Source: a bacterium UBP2_UBA5202 (lineage in GTDB: Bacteria; Edwardsbacteria; AC1; EtOH8). From it: 64,000 bases of DNA. Made by a program: the position numbers and the translations under genes. Under the pieces are notes generated by a model. The model was not told the origin of the DNA. It saw only the letters and a program-made list of their open reading frames with translations, and made no database searches. Position 1 is the stretch's first letter; every line of letters starts with the position of its first letter. The stretch covers positions 62,001 through 126,000 of the forward strand of contig DHVS01000029.1 of the NCBI GenBank assembly GCA_002412795.1. The letters run 5' to 3'. Positions 8,023 to 17,168 of the stretch are shown piece after piece.

Positions 8023-8523
8023 ATGCTTAAAACCGCCATCTATCCCGGCACCTTCGATCCGGTCACCAACGGCCACATCGACCTGATGGAAAGGGCCCTG
8101 AAGATATTTGACCGGCTGATAGTGGCCGTGGCCGTCAATGACCGCAAGACCCCGCTGTTCACCCTGGAGGAAAGGGTGGAGCTGCTGAAAAAATGCGTTC
8201 CCCGGTCGTCAAAAATCAAGATAACCAGCTTTGACGGACTGCTGGTGGATTATGCCCGGAGCCAGAAGGCCACCGCCCTGGTGCGGGGCCTGCGGGCGGT
8301 GTCGGACTTTGAATACGAATTCCAGATGGCCCTGATGAACCGCAAACTGGACAGGAACATCGAAACCATCTACCTGATGCCCTCGGAACAATATACCTGC
8401 CTCAATTCCGGACTGGTCAAGGAGGTGGCCAGGATGGGAGGCAGGCTGGACGGCCTGGTGCCGGCCCCGGTATCCCAGATGCTCAAACGGAAATATCAGC
8501 TCATTAAAAAGAACGGGAAATAG
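8023..8523 (+). CDS. coaD: Phosphopantetheine adenylyltransferase
   Basis: CoaD transfers AMP from ATP to 4'-phosphopantetheine, the penultimate step of coenzyme A synthesis. The GTFDPVTNGH signature is at residues 9-18, RGLRAVSDFEYEFQMALMN at about 89-107 and the C-terminal SSEQ-like PSEQYTCLNSGLVKEVA near 120-136. It has 166 residues, the normal size. A GGAGG site at 8011-8015 is 7 nt from the ATG, so it may have a strong start of its own after rsmD. Confidence 0.97.
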   Translation: MLKTAIYPGTFDPVTNGHIDLMERALKIFDRLIVAVAVNDRKTPLFTLEERVELLKKCVPRSSKIKITSFDGLLVDYARSQKATALVRGLRAVSDFEYEFQMALMNRKLDRNIETIYLMPSEQYTCLNSGLVKEVARMGGRLDGLVPAPVSQMLKRKYQLIKKNGK

Positions 8524-8527
8524 TCCG

Positions 8528-9496
8528 ATGCCTATAGTCGATCTGGCGGAAATAAAGGTCACGGCCGGAAACGGGGGGAACGGATCGGTCAGCTTTTACC
8601 GCGAAAAATACATTCCCAAGGGCGGACCCGACGGCGGAGACGGGGGCCGGGGCGGTTCGGTGGTGTTCCTGGTGGAACCCAATCTGGTGACCCTGCGTGA
8701 TTTCCGCTACCGCCATTTCTTCAAAGCCGAACACGGGCAGAACGGAGCCTACCGGAAAATGTCGGGCAAAGCCGGTCCGGACTGCGTGATCCCGGTGCCG
8801 CCGGGAACTTTGATCTACGATGCTGAAAGCGGAAAATTGCTGGCCGACCTGATCGTCCCTGGCACCTCGGTTGTCGCCGCCACCGGCGGCAATGGGGGCA
8901 AGGGCAATTTCCATTTTGCCACCTCCACCAACCAGACCCCCCGGGTGGCCGAAAAGGGGGAGATCGGCGAGACCAAAACCCTGCGGCTGGAGTTGAAGAT
9001 GCTGGCCGACGTGGGGCTGGTGGGTTTTCCCAACGCCGGAAAATCCACCCTGCTCTCCAAACTGACCCAGGCCCATCCCAAGATCGCCAGTTATCCCTTC
9101 ACCACCCTGATGCCCAACCTGGGCGCCATGTACCTGGACGAAAACTCCACCTGCACCATCGCCGACCTGCCGGGGCTGATAGAGGGGGCCCACCAGGGGA
9201 AGGGGCTGGGGACCCAGTTCCTAAGGCACATCGAACGGACCAGGGTGCTGGTCTTTGTGATAGACGCCTCGGCCGAAAATGCCAAACAGGAACTGAAGGT
9301 TTTAAAGAACGAGCTGATGTCCTACAACCCGGGCCTGGCCGGCAAGCCGCAGTTGGTGGTGTACAACAAGATCGATCTTCTCAAGAAAAAACCCAAAGTT
9401 GACGGTCTATATGTATCGGCTCTGAACGGTGACGGTCTGGATGGACTGCAAAAGAAAATAGCCGGCCTCTATCGCAAGTCTTTGAAGAAAAAATGA
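8528..9496 (+). CDS. obg: GTPase Obg
   Basis: Obg is a ribosome-associated GTPase involved in 50S maturation and stress control. The glycine-rich Obg fold fills residues 1-158 (GNGGNGSVSFYREKYIPKGG, GGDGGRGGSV). The G domain follows with GFPNAGKST (G1) near 165-173, the switch-region TTLMPNLG, DLPGLIEGA (G3) and NKID (G4) near 280. At 322 residues it lacks the extra C-terminal OCT domain found in some homologues. It starts 4 bp after coaD and overlaps the next gene as ATGA. Confidence 0.97.
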   Translation: MPIVDLAEIKVTAGNGGNGSVSFYREKYIPKGGPDGGDGGRGGSVVFLVEPNLVTLRDFRYRHFFKAEHGQNGAYRKMSGKAGPDCVIPVPPGTLIYDAESGKLLADLIVPGTSVVAATGGNGGKGNFHFATSTNQTPRVAEKGEIGETKTLRLELKMLADVGLVGFPNAGKSTLLSKLTQAHPKIASYPFTTLMPNLGAMYLDENSTCTIADLPGLIEGAHQGKGLGTQFLRHIERTRVLVFVIDASAENAKQELKVLKNELMSYNPGLAGKPQLVVYNKIDLLKKKPKVDGLYVSALNGDGLDGLQKKIAGLYRKSLKKK

Positions 9497-10125
9497 ACGA
9501 TCCCCGGGTCACCGAAGCGGTGGAGCTGTTAAAATCCCGCGACCTTAAAAAACGGATGACCGCCCTGGACCTGGCCCACAAGCTGGAGGGGCGGGAGGCC
9601 CTGGCCTTGCTGTTAAAGGCCCTGCACGACCAGAGCTGGACCCTGCGGGAGCATACCATCCCCAGGATAATCGCCAAGGGGCCCCAGGCCATTGTGCCGA
9701 TCCTGCGGCACCTGACCTCCGGGGTCTGGTTCACCCGGGCGGCCCTGGCCCAGGTGCTTCAATCGATCGGGGATCACCGGGCGGCGGTTCCCTTATTCCT
9801 GCTGCTTGACGACAGCAACAAAAGCGTGGCGGAGGAGGCCCAAAAGGCCTTAAAGGCTATAATACACCGGACCGACACCGAAATACTATGGGAACAGGCT
9901 CAGGGCCTGCCAGGATCACAGCGGGAGCATTATCTGGGTTATCTGAAAAAAGAGCTTCATAACCAGCCCCAAGAACTATCCCGGATCCAGGATAAGGAAC
10001 CTTTGACCTCCGGCGGCACAGAGGACAATCCCAAGACAGACATTGGCGCCAGCCTGCAGCAATTGCGCAAAGCAGTAAAGACCGCCCTCAAGCAAAACAG
10101 CGATGTTGAGTATGATGAATTCTGA
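9493..10125 (+). CDS. HEAT-repeat protein
   Basis: The 210-residue cytoplasmic protein consists of alpha-helical pairs about 30 residues long in its first 130 residues (for example REALALLLKALHDQSWTLRE and HRAAVPLFLLLDDSNKSVAEEAQKAL), the pattern of HEAT/PBS-lyase-like repeats. The rest is a polar, probably flexible tail. It starts inside the obg stop (ATGA) and overlaps the dprA start, so its synthesis is probably coupled to both. HEAT repeats usually bind proteins; no enzyme motif is visible. Role unknown. Confidence 0.8.
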   Translation: MNDPRVTEAVELLKSRDLKKRMTALDLAHKLEGREALALLLKALHDQSWTLREHTIPRIIAKGPQAIVPILRHLTSGVWFTRAALAQVLQSIGDHRAAVPLFLLLDDSNKSVAEEAQKALKAIIHRTDTEILWEQAQGLPGSQREHYLGYLKKELHNQPQELSRIQDKEPLTSGGTEDNPKTDIGASLQQLRKAVKTALKQNSDVEYDEF

Positions 10126-11227
10126 TGAATTACTGTGGTGGCTCAGGCTCAAAGGAGTTCCCCGGGTGGGGCCGATCAAATACCGCCTGCTGTTGAAGGA
10201 ATTCGGCAGCCCCCAAAATGTATTTCAACAGAGCATTGCCGGTTTGTGCCGGGTGGAAGGGGTGGTTGAAGCCATTGCCGAGGCCATCGTCGGTTCCAGG
10301 CACGATGACAGCTTTGCCGTTTCCCAGATGGAGTCGGCCCATAAGCACGGCGTCAGCATCATCACCGCCGGCGATCCGGAATTCCCGGAAAACCTGAAAT
10401 ATTTCAACGACGCCCCGGCCCTGCTTTATGTCAAAGGAGGGTTTGAACTTCAGGATCAAAAGGCCGTGGCTATTGTGGGCTCCCGCGACCCCAGTTCCTA
10501 CGGCCGCAACGTGGCCGGCAACCTGGCGCTGGAGCTGGGAAAGGCCGGACTGACCATAGTCAGCGGGATGGCCCGGGGCATAGATACTTCGGCCCACCTG
10601 GGGGCTTTGGCCGCACCGGCCCGCACCATAGCGGTGCTGGGCAGCGGGGTGGACATCCCCTATCCGATGGAAAATCAAAAACTGCGTGACCGGATAGCGG
10701 CCCAGGGCGCGGTGATCTCGGAATATCCGATGGGCACCCAGCCGGCGGCGGGGCTTTTTCCCAGCCGCAACCGGATCATCACCGGGCTTTCCCTGGGAGT
10801 GGTGGCGGTGGAGGCCCGGACCGACAGCGGTGTCTTCTCCAGCGTGCGCTGGGCGGCCGACCAGGGCCGGGACGTGTTTGCGGTGCCGGGTCCGGTCAAT
10901 TCGGCCACCAGCCAGGGCACCAACCAGCTGATCAAGCAGGGAGCCAAGCTGGTCAGCAATGCCCGGGACATTCTGGAAGAACTGAAACTGGAACAGAGAA
11001 CGTACAGTAAGGCACAGGACATTAAAAGCACACCGGCTACACCCGCTCCGAAACTGGATGAGGCCGAGGAAAAACTTTATAACACCCTCACCCCCGAACC
11101 AAGGCACATCGATGACCTGCCTGGGATGGCCAATTTAAGCAGCCCAGAACTTATTAAAACCCTATTATCCCTGGAATTAAAGGGAATGGTAAAACAGCTG
11201 CCGGGCAAGATGTTCATCAGAACCTAA
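10103..11227 (+). CDS. dprA: DNA-processing protein DprA
   Basis: DprA binds incoming single-stranded DNA and loads RecA during transformation. After an N-terminal helix-hairpin-helix-like region (LKGVPRVGPIKYRLL), the Rossmann core has IVGSRDPSSYGR near 123-134, VSGMARGIDTSAHLGAL near 155-171 and FPSRNRIITGLS near 217-228. The C-terminal ~60 residues are a winged helix of the DprA_WH type. ATG codons at 10103, 10112 and 10115 are all possible starts; all overlap the HEAT gene end. The PilB and PilD genes in the same window make a transformation role plausible, although DprA is widespread. Confidence 0.95.
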   Translation: MLSMMNSDELLWWLRLKGVPRVGPIKYRLLLKEFGSPQNVFQQSIAGLCRVEGVVEAIAEAIVGSRHDDSFAVSQMESAHKHGVSIITAGDPEFPENLKYFNDAPALLYVKGGFELQDQKAVAIVGSRDPSSYGRNVAGNLALELGKAGLTIVSGMARGIDTSAHLGALAAPARTIAVLGSGVDIPYPMENQKLRDRIAAQGAVISEYPMGTQPAAGLFPSRNRIITGLSLGVVAVEARTDSGVFSSVRWAADQGRDVFAVPGPVNSATSQGTNQLIKQGAKLVSNARDILEELKLEQRTYSKAQDIKSTPATPAPKLDEAEEKLYNTLTPEPRHIDDLPGMANLSSPELIKTLLSLELKGMVKQLPGKMFIRT

Positions 11228-11255
11228 TATTATTATCAATTGACCTGGAATTATA

Positions 11256-12371
11256 ATGACCAAAATATCCCTGATCAAATGCGATTCTTACGACCCCCAA
11301 AAAATCCTGGAGGCGGTTACCCGGGCAGTGGATCTTCTGGGAGGCATCTCGTCCTTCGTCAAACCCGGCAATAAAGTTCTGCTGAAACCCAACCTGCTTT
11401 CGGCCAAGGCCCCTGACCAGGCCATCACCACCCACCCGGCGGTGGTGGAGGCGGTGATCATCATGGTGAAGGAAGCCGGAGGCATTCCCGTGGTGGGCGA
11501 CAGCCCGGCCGGGGCCTTTAAAAGCCTGGAGGAATTCTGGAACACCACCGGGATGCTGGAGGTATGCCGCAGGCATTCGGTTGAACTGATAAGCTTTGAG
11601 AGATCCGGAGTCCATCAGGAAGAACGCAACGGCAAAAAGTATCATATCGCCAGTCCGGTGCTGGACGCTGATGTCCTCATCAACCTGCCAAAACTAAAGA
11701 CCCACAGCCTGACCCTGATGACCGGCGCGGTCAAGAACATTTACGGGGTGATCCCCGGGCTCAAGAAGTCCATGTACCACAAGCAGGCCCCCAAACCCTG
11801 GGATTTTTCCAAACTGGCGGTTGACATATATACCATTGCCAAACCGCATTTGACCATCATTGACGCCGTGGTGGGAATGGAGGGGATGGGACCTTCGGCC
11901 GGGAACCCCAGGGATCTGGGCTTCATCATGGCCGGACAGGACGGAGTGGCCTTAGACAGTTATGCCGCCCATCTGCTGGGCAAAAAGCCGATGGACATAC
12001 CCACCACCAGGATCGCCGCACAGCAGAAAGTCGGGACCGCCGACCTTAAACAGATAGAAGTTTTGGGCGACCAGATACCTTCATTGAAAGATTTCAAGTG
12101 GCCGCCCAACTGGTTCTATTCCCTGATCCCCAACTTTCTGGCCAAATACGCCGCCCGGCTGTTCTGGGTGCGTCCGGTCATTGACCCCCAGCTGTGCATC
12201 AACTGCGGCTATTGCGTGGAGAGCTGTCCGGTCAGCGCCCTGGCCTCAATCGGCGTCGTGCCGGAGTTCAATTATAAGTTATGCATCAACTGCCTGTGCT
12301 GCAGCGAGGTCTGCCCCCGGCACGCGGTTTACCAGAAACGCAGCCCGGTGGCCAAACTGCTGGGAAGATGA
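11256..12371 (+). CDS. DUF362 protein with C-terminal 4Fe-4S dicluster
   Basis: The 371-residue protein has a DUF362 domain in the first ~290 residues (LKPNLLSAKAPDQAITTHPAVVEA, GDSPAG, LPKLKTHSLTLMTGAVKNIYG). It ends in a ferredoxin-type pair of cluster motifs: CINCGYCVESCP near 310-321 and CINCLCCSEVCP near 339-350, each binding a 4Fe-4S cluster. DUF362 proteins are probably redox proteins of unknown substrate, common in anaerobes, and this one suggests anaerobic or low-oxygen life. It stands 28 bp after dprA. Confidence 0.9.
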   Translation: MTKISLIKCDSYDPQKILEAVTRAVDLLGGISSFVKPGNKVLLKPNLLSAKAPDQAITTHPAVVEAVIIMVKEAGGIPVVGDSPAGAFKSLEEFWNTTGMLEVCRRHSVELISFERSGVHQEERNGKKYHIASPVLDADVLINLPKLKTHSLTLMTGAVKNIYGVIPGLKKSMYHKQAPKPWDFSKLAVDIYTIAKPHLTIIDAVVGMEGMGPSAGNPRDLGFIMAGQDGVALDSYAAHLLGKKPMDIPTTRIAAQQKVGTADLKQIEVLGDQIPSLKDFKWPPNWFYSLIPNFLAKYAARLFWVRPVIDPQLCINCGYCVESCPVSALASIGVVPEFNYKLCINCLCCSEVCPRHAVYQKRSPVAKLLGR

Positions 12372-12376
12372 AAAAG

Positions 12377-12418
12377 GATTGGACGCTGATCTACGCAGAT
12401 AAACGCTGATTAAATTCC
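12377..12418 (+). repeat. GACGCTGAT-type degenerate intergenic repeat (family B)
   Basis: GGACGCTGATCTACGCAGAT followed by AAACGCTGATTAAATTCC fills nearly the whole gap between the DUF362 gene and the acyltransferase gene. It is a run of near-identical ACGCTGAT units. Confidence 0.6.
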
Positions 12419-12425
12419 AAACCAA

Positions 12426-13319
12426 ATGAAAAATTTCGGTTACATACTGCAATACTGGCTGCTTAATATTCTGGGCTGGTGGGTAAATCTCCTGCCGGAG
12501 AAAGCCGCTTTGAATTTCGGGGCGGGGCTTGGCAATTTAGCTTTTGCCCTAGGCATACGCCGTAAAGTGGCCCTGGGAAACCTGAGGCGGGCCTTTCCCC
12601 AAAACGATGATGCTCAAAACCGGGGAATAGCGCTCAGCCTCTACCAAAATCTGGGCAGAAATCTGATGGAGCTTTTGCGTTTCAAAACGTCAGACTGTCA
12701 AAGCGTTAAGAATAAGGTGGACCTGAGGAACACCGAATACTTTGACCAGGTCCTGAAAAACGGCCGGGGCGGGATACTGGTCAGCGGGCATTTCGGTAAC
12801 TGGGAGGTGCACGCCGCCGCCATCGCCAATAGCGGTTACCATTTTTCGGTGGTGGTCTATCCCCAGCACAACAAATACGTGGACGAAGCGCTCAATTCCC
12901 TGCGCCGGTCCAAGAACGTCAACATCATTTTTAAAAAAGACGCCACCAGGGAAGTGCTGACGGCTTTGCGGCAAAACCATTTCGTGGCCATGCTTTCCGA
13001 CCAGGATTCAGGAGAGGACGGGGCCTTCGTTGATTTTCTGGGACAACCAGCCTCCACCACCAAGGGCCCGGCCGTCTTTGCCCTCAAGACCGGGGCGGCC
13101 ATCATTACCGGGGCCATCGTCCGGCAGGAAGGGGGAAGGCACATAGGTTATCTCAATCCGCCGTTTTATGCCGATCCCAAGAATGAGAAAGAAACCGAGA
13201 TCCTACGCCTGACAGAACTTTTCACTTCCCAACTGGAAAAATATGTGATCAGCCATCCCGACCACTGGTATTGGGTGCATAAGAGGTGGAAAACGCAGCC
13301 GCCGGCAACCTTAAAATAA
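12426..13319 (+). CDS. Lysophospholipid / lipid A acyltransferase family protein
   Basis: The 297-residue protein belongs to the LpxL/HtrB-like acyltransferases, which add a secondary fatty acyl chain to Kdo-lipid A or related lipids at the inner membrane. An N-terminal hydrophobic segment (about 8-40) precedes the catalytic H-x4-E motif HFGNWE (H122, E127). Further on are LSDQDSGEDGAFVDFLG and HWYWVHKRWK near the end, both typical of LpxL. No visible ribosome-binding site; the gap upstream is a repeat. LpxL or a phosphatidylinositol mannoside-type relative cannot be told apart here. Confidence 0.85.
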   Translation: MKNFGYILQYWLLNILGWWVNLLPEKAALNFGAGLGNLAFALGIRRKVALGNLRRAFPQNDDAQNRGIALSLYQNLGRNLMELLRFKTSDCQSVKNKVDLRNTEYFDQVLKNGRGGILVSGHFGNWEVHAAAIANSGYHFSVVVYPQHNKYVDEALNSLRRSKNVNIIFKKDATREVLTALRQNHFVAMLSDQDSGEDGAFVDFLGQPASTTKGPAVFALKTGAAIITGAIVRQEGGRHIGYLNPPFYADPKNEKETEILRLTELFTSQLEKYVISHPDHWYWVHKRWKTQPPATLK

Positions 13320-13348
13320 AACTTCACGGCTTACAGACGAGGGATAAA

Positions 13349-14473
13349 ATGAAAGACATGAAAAATCCATTATCGCCGGAAACCTATGTCCAGCGCCTGA
13401 GACCAAGGGAGGAGGACATCCGGGGGCCGTATTTCCGGGACCAGACAGCCATCATCCATTCCATGCCCTTCCGCCGTCTTAAGCACAAGACCCAGGTGTT
13501 CTTCTCGCCCGACAACGACCACGTCTGCACCCGGATGGAGCACACACTGCACGTGGCCACCATCGCCGCCGCCATCTGCCGGGTGCTGGGGCTGGACGTG
13601 GACCTGGCCCAGGCCATCTCGCTGGGGCATGACCTGGGGCATGCCCCCTTCGGCCACCGGGGCGAGGAGGTGCTGGACGATCTTTTAAGGGAGCACGGCG
13701 GTTTCAACCACGAGCTCTACGCCCTGCGGGTGGTGGATAAGCTGGCCAACGACGGGGCCGGCCTGAACCTGACCTACGGGGTGCGGGACGGGATAGTCTG
13801 CCATTGCGGGGAGAAATACGAAAAGCAGATACAGCCTCGGAAAGAGCAGATCGATCTCAACGAAATCAGGAAACTGGGGATCTATCCCAGCACCTACGAG
13901 GGCTGCATCGTGCGGATGTCCGACAAGATCAGCTACCTGGGCCGGGACATCGAGGATGGGATCCGGGCCGGGATCATCAACGAGGAGGAGGTGCCGGGCA
14001 ACATCAGGGAGATACTGGGGCGCAAGAACGGCGAGATCATCGACACCCTGGTCAACGATCTGATAGACGAATCCCAGCAGACCGGGGCCATTTCCTTTTC
14101 CGACCGGAACCACCAGCTGATGAGGGCTTTATACGACTTCAACATGGGGAACATTTACACCTCGGCTCCGCTGGAGGAATACGGGATGTTCTGCGAAAAG
14201 ATACTGAGGACCCTGTTCGATGAATTGATCCGGATTTACCAGAAATACGGCCGGGACTATCCCAAATACGACAATGACCCGGTGCCGCTGTTCCGCCGTT
14301 TCGGCCGCCATGTCCAGAAGCTGGCCGGAGTTTACGACCAGGAACAGACCCCGGCCGAAGTGATAGTCAGCGATTACATCGCCGGGATGACCGACAACTA
14401 CGCCCTGGCCTGCGTCCATGAGGTATTCATCCCGGAACCGATAAAATTCGACCTGCCCCGGACTTTGATTTAA
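13349..14473 (+). CDS. dgt: Deoxyguanosinetriphosphate triphosphohydrolase-like protein
   Basis: This is an HD-domain dNTP triphosphohydrolase (dNTP to nucleoside plus triphosphate), 375 residues from ATG 13349. That start follows an ACGAGGG ribosome-binding site; an in-frame ATG at 13286 inside the previous gene only adds unrelated sequence. Family segments include FRRLKHKTQVF near 35-45, TRMEHTLHVATIAAAI near 57-72 and the HD pair GHDLGHAPFGHRGEEVLDD near 90-108. It ends like other dGTPase-type-2 proteins with DYIAGMTDNYAL. Substrate range (dGTP or several dNTPs) is not readable from sequence. Confidence 0.93.
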   Translation: MKDMKNPLSPETYVQRLRPREEDIRGPYFRDQTAIIHSMPFRRLKHKTQVFFSPDNDHVCTRMEHTLHVATIAAAICRVLGLDVDLAQAISLGHDLGHAPFGHRGEEVLDDLLREHGGFNHELYALRVVDKLANDGAGLNLTYGVRDGIVCHCGEKYEKQIQPRKEQIDLNEIRKLGIYPSTYEGCIVRMSDKISYLGRDIEDGIRAGIINEEEVPGNIREILGRKNGEIIDTLVNDLIDESQQTGAISFSDRNHQLMRALYDFNMGNIYTSAPLEEYGMFCEKILRTLFDELIRIYQKYGRDYPKYDNDPVPLFRRFGRHVQKLAGVYDQEQTPAEVIVSDYIAGMTDNYALACVHEVFIPEPIKFDLPRTLI

Positions 14474-14485
14474 ATGGCTTTTTAT

Positions 14486-14508
14486 GAGGAATCCAGGAAA
14501 ACAGGAAT
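14486..14508 (+). repeat. CCAGGAA-type degenerate intergenic repeat (family C, copy 2)
   Basis: AATCCAGGAAAACAGGAA resembles the copy at 7288-7309. It lies in the gap before pilB. Confidence 0.5.
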
Positions 14509-14551
14509 TGGCTCAAAGGCTTTATAAACAATTATTAGCAGGCAAACCATT

Positions 14552-16345
14552 ATGACAGCCTCCCCACATCTGACTTTGGAACAGGTGGTCCAGATGCTGC
14601 TGAAATGCGGGCTGGTCACCCCCGACCAGCACCGGGAGATATTGATCAAAGTCCCGGCCCAGCGGGCCAAACTCCAGAAATACCAGGAATCGGCCTACAG
14701 CCGAAGGCTGCACCAGGCCGCCAACATCATCACCCCGGCCGAGGTCATCTCCTCGCTCAACATCCCGATCCATGGCCAGCCTGGCCGCTACCTGACTGAG
14801 GACATGATCACCCAGGCCGTGGCCCAGGAAATGAAGATCCCCTACCGCAAGATAGACCCGCTTAAGCTTCAGCTGGACGTGGTCACTTCCCACGTGGCCC
14901 GGCCCTATGCCATCCGTCACCTGATAGTGCCGCTGGAAGAGGAATCCGGCACCGTGACCATGGCGGTGGCCGACCCTTCCAACCTGGAGATCCTGGAATC
15001 TTTGGAAACCGCCCGGAACATCAAGATAAAGCTGGTGCTCAGCTCCAAGACCGATATCCTGAAGATCGTCCGCGAGTTCTACGGCTTCCGGGCCTCGGTC
15101 CGGGCGGCCGAGGTGGACAGGATATCATCGGAAGAACTCAGCAACCTGGAGCAGTTCGTCAAGCTGAAAGGCCAGGAGGAGATCGAGGCCAACGATCAGC
15201 ACGTTACCAGCGCGGTGGAATACCTGTTGCATTACGCCTTTGAACAGCGGGCCAGCGACATCCACATAGAGCCCAAGCGGGACAAATCATACATCCGGCT
15301 TCGGATAGACGGAGTGCTGCACTACATATATACCATTCCCCGCAACCTGCACGCCCCGGTCATCTCCCGGATCAAGATCATGTCCCGGATGAACATCGCC
15401 GACAAGCGGCGGCCCCAGGACGGCCGGATCAAGACCAACTTCGCCGGCAAGGACATCGAGCTGAGGGTCTCCACCGTGCCGGTGACCTTCGGGGAGAAGG
15501 TGGTGATCAGGATCTTCGACCCCGAGATCCTGATGCAGGACCTGGATCAGCTGGGTTTCTATCCCCGGGAATACCAGACCTATAACGCTTTCATCCGCCG
15601 GCCCAACGGCATCATCCTGGTGACCGGACCCACCGGCTCGGGCAAGACCACCACTTTATACTCGACGCTAAAAGCCCTTTCCTCGCCCGAGGTCAACATC
15701 ATCTCGGTGGAGGACCCGATAGAAATGGTGATCGAGGAGTTCAACCAGATAGGGGTCCAGCCGGCGGCGGGGGTCACATTCTCCACCATTTTGCCCAGCA
15801 TTTTGCGCCAGGACCCGGACATCATCATGGTGGGCGAGATCCGCGACCGGGAGACCGCCGAACACGCCATTCAGGCTGCCCTGACCGGTCACCTGGTGCT
15901 TTCCACCCTACACACCAACGACGCCCCCTCTGCCATGGTCCGGCTGCTTGACATAGGGATACCATATTACCTGATCTCCTCTACCGTGATCGGCGTGATG
16001 GCCCAGCGTCTGGTGCGGAGGATCTGCCCCAACTGCCGCCGGGAACGGGCGGCCAGCCCCGAGGACTTTGAGGGGTTTCCCGCCGGAGAGCGCCCGGCCA
16101 AGATATACTATGGAGAGGGATGCGTGGACTGCCGGGGAACGGGTTACAAGGGCCGGATCGGGATATTTGAAGTGATGGAGATGACCGATAATTTGAAAGC
16201 GGTGCTGACCTACAACAACGCCAACCTCAGCGAGATATACAAGACAGCCGCTGCCGACGGCATGGTCTCCCTTAAACAGGTGGCTCTGCAGAAAATGCTG
16301 GAGGGTTTGACGACCTATGAAGAAGTGATCTCGGTAAGCGGATAG
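14552..16345 (+). CDS. pilB: Type IV pilus / type II secretion assembly ATPase PilB/GspE
   Basis: The 597-residue ATPase powers pilus or pseudopilus extension at the inner membrane. An N-terminal MshEN-like region (about 1-170) precedes the ATPase core with Walker A GPTGSGKTTT at about 357-367, the acidic Asp box (VEDPIEM), Walker B-like DPDIIMVGEIRD near 428 and the His box LSTLHTNDAPSA near 450. A tetracysteine zinc site is present (CPNCRRER and CVDCRGTGYKGR). No other pilus genes are adjacent, but the prepilin peptidase (19081) and a pseudopilin-like gene (63184) are in the window. PilB and GspE are not separable without partners. Confidence 0.95.
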   Translation: MTASPHLTLEQVVQMLLKCGLVTPDQHREILIKVPAQRAKLQKYQESAYSRRLHQAANIITPAEVISSLNIPIHGQPGRYLTEDMITQAVAQEMKIPYRKIDPLKLQLDVVTSHVARPYAIRHLIVPLEEESGTVTMAVADPSNLEILESLETARNIKIKLVLSSKTDILKIVREFYGFRASVRAAEVDRISSEELSNLEQFVKLKGQEEIEANDQHVTSAVEYLLHYAFEQRASDIHIEPKRDKSYIRLRIDGVLHYIYTIPRNLHAPVISRIKIMSRMNIADKRRPQDGRIKTNFAGKDIELRVSTVPVTFGEKVVIRIFDPEILMQDLDQLGFYPREYQTYNAFIRRPNGIILVTGPTGSGKTTTLYSTLKALSSPEVNIISVEDPIEMVIEEFNQIGVQPAAGVTFSTILPSILRQDPDIIMVGEIRDRETAEHAIQAALTGHLVLSTLHTNDAPSAMVRLLDIGIPYYLISSTVIGVMAQRLVRRICPNCRRERAASPEDFEGFPAGERPAKIYYGEGCVDCRGTGYKGRIGIFEVMEMTDNLKAVLTYNNANLSEIYKTAAADGMVSLKQVALQKMLEGLTTYEEVISVSG

Positions 16346-16355
16346 TTTAAGAACC

Positions 16356-16793
16356 ATGAAACAAGAAATAAAGTTGAATGATGACCATTTCTGCTTCGCT
16401 TGCGGCCGTAATAATCCCAACGGCCTGCAACTGAAGTTCACCTATCCCCAGCCGGGAACCTGCCGGGCCGAGTTCGTTCCGGGACAGAAATACCAGGGCT
16501 GGAGTGGCATTTTGCACGGTGGCATCATCTCCACGCTTTTGGACGAGGCCCTGGCCCATGCCGTGGGCGGGGCGGAAGGCGGGGGTGGGGCCTCCGGCGC
16601 GGTTACCGCCGAACTGACGGTCAGGTTCAAAAAACCGGTCAGGATCGGGAGCAAGATAATCCTGTCCGGCAAGGTGGAGAAAGACAACGGTAAAATTGTT
16701 GAAGCCAGTTCTGAGATCACCGATGAAACAGGTATGGTGCTGGCCTGCGCCCGGGGAAAACTGGTCAGGCCGGCAGTAAAGTTTGGACCATAA
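16356..16793 (+). CDS. PaaI-type hotdog thioesterase
   Basis: The 145-residue protein has the hotdog acyl-CoA thioesterase layout. CFACGRNNPNGLQLKF opens it, GWSGILHGGIISTLLDEALAHA near 50-71 carries the HGG and catalytic acidic residue on the central helix, and ELTVRFKKPVRIGSKI near 89-104 forms the sheet. Such proteins hydrolyse thioesters of CoA or ACP; the acyl chain is unknown. It follows pilB after 10 bp, probably by co-transcription and not through a shared function. Confidence 0.9.
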   Translation: MKQEIKLNDDHFCFACGRNNPNGLQLKFTYPQPGTCRAEFVPGQKYQGWSGILHGGIISTLLDEALAHAVGGAEGGGGASGAVTAELTVRFKKPVRIGSKIILSGKVEKDNGKIVEASSEITDETGMVLACARGKLVRPAVKFGP

Positions 16794-16808
16794 TAAAAAG
16801 GAAATCCG

Positions 16809-17156
16809 ATGGCAAAGATAATTTCATACTGCGGGCTGGACTGCTCGGTCTGTCCGGCTTATTTGGCGGCCAGAAAAGACGATCCCGAATTACGGACCAA
16901 CACGGCTGCCCAATGGTCAAAGATCTATCAGGCGGACATAAAACCCGAGGATGTCTTTTGCCAGGGATGCCATTCGGACGGGGAAAGGATTTTCGCCCAC
17001 TGCCGGGTCTGCCTGATGAGGCAATGCGGAAAGAGCCGCAAACTGGAGAATTGCGCCCGATGCGCAGATTATGCCTGTGATAAATTAAAAGCATTCCTTG
17101 ATATGGTACCAGAGTCCAAAGCCAATCTGGAGAACATCAGACAAAAAATAAAATAG
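16809..17156 (+). CDS. Cysteine-rich DUF3795 protein
   Basis: The 115-residue protein has at least 12 cysteines in paired motifs: CGLDCSVCPAYLA near 8-20, CQGCHSDG near 55-62, CRVCLMRQCG near 69-78 and CARCADYACDKL near 85-96. This is the DUF3795 pattern and implies zinc or iron-sulphur binding. The family is frequent in anaerobes and its role is unknown. A GGAAAT site lies just upstream. It sits 12 bp before the PLD-like gene. Confidence 0.85.
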   Translation: MAKIISYCGLDCSVCPAYLAARKDDPELRTNTAAQWSKIYQADIKPEDVFCQGCHSDGERIFAHCRVCLMRQCGKSRKLENCARCADYACDKLKAFLDMVPESKANLENIRQKIK

Positions 17157-17168
17157 GCAAGCCAGCCG

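Noticed and set aside
10130..11107. 325-codon open frame on the - strand opposite dprA
   Set aside because: It is a shadow of dprA without any domain or ribosome-binding site.
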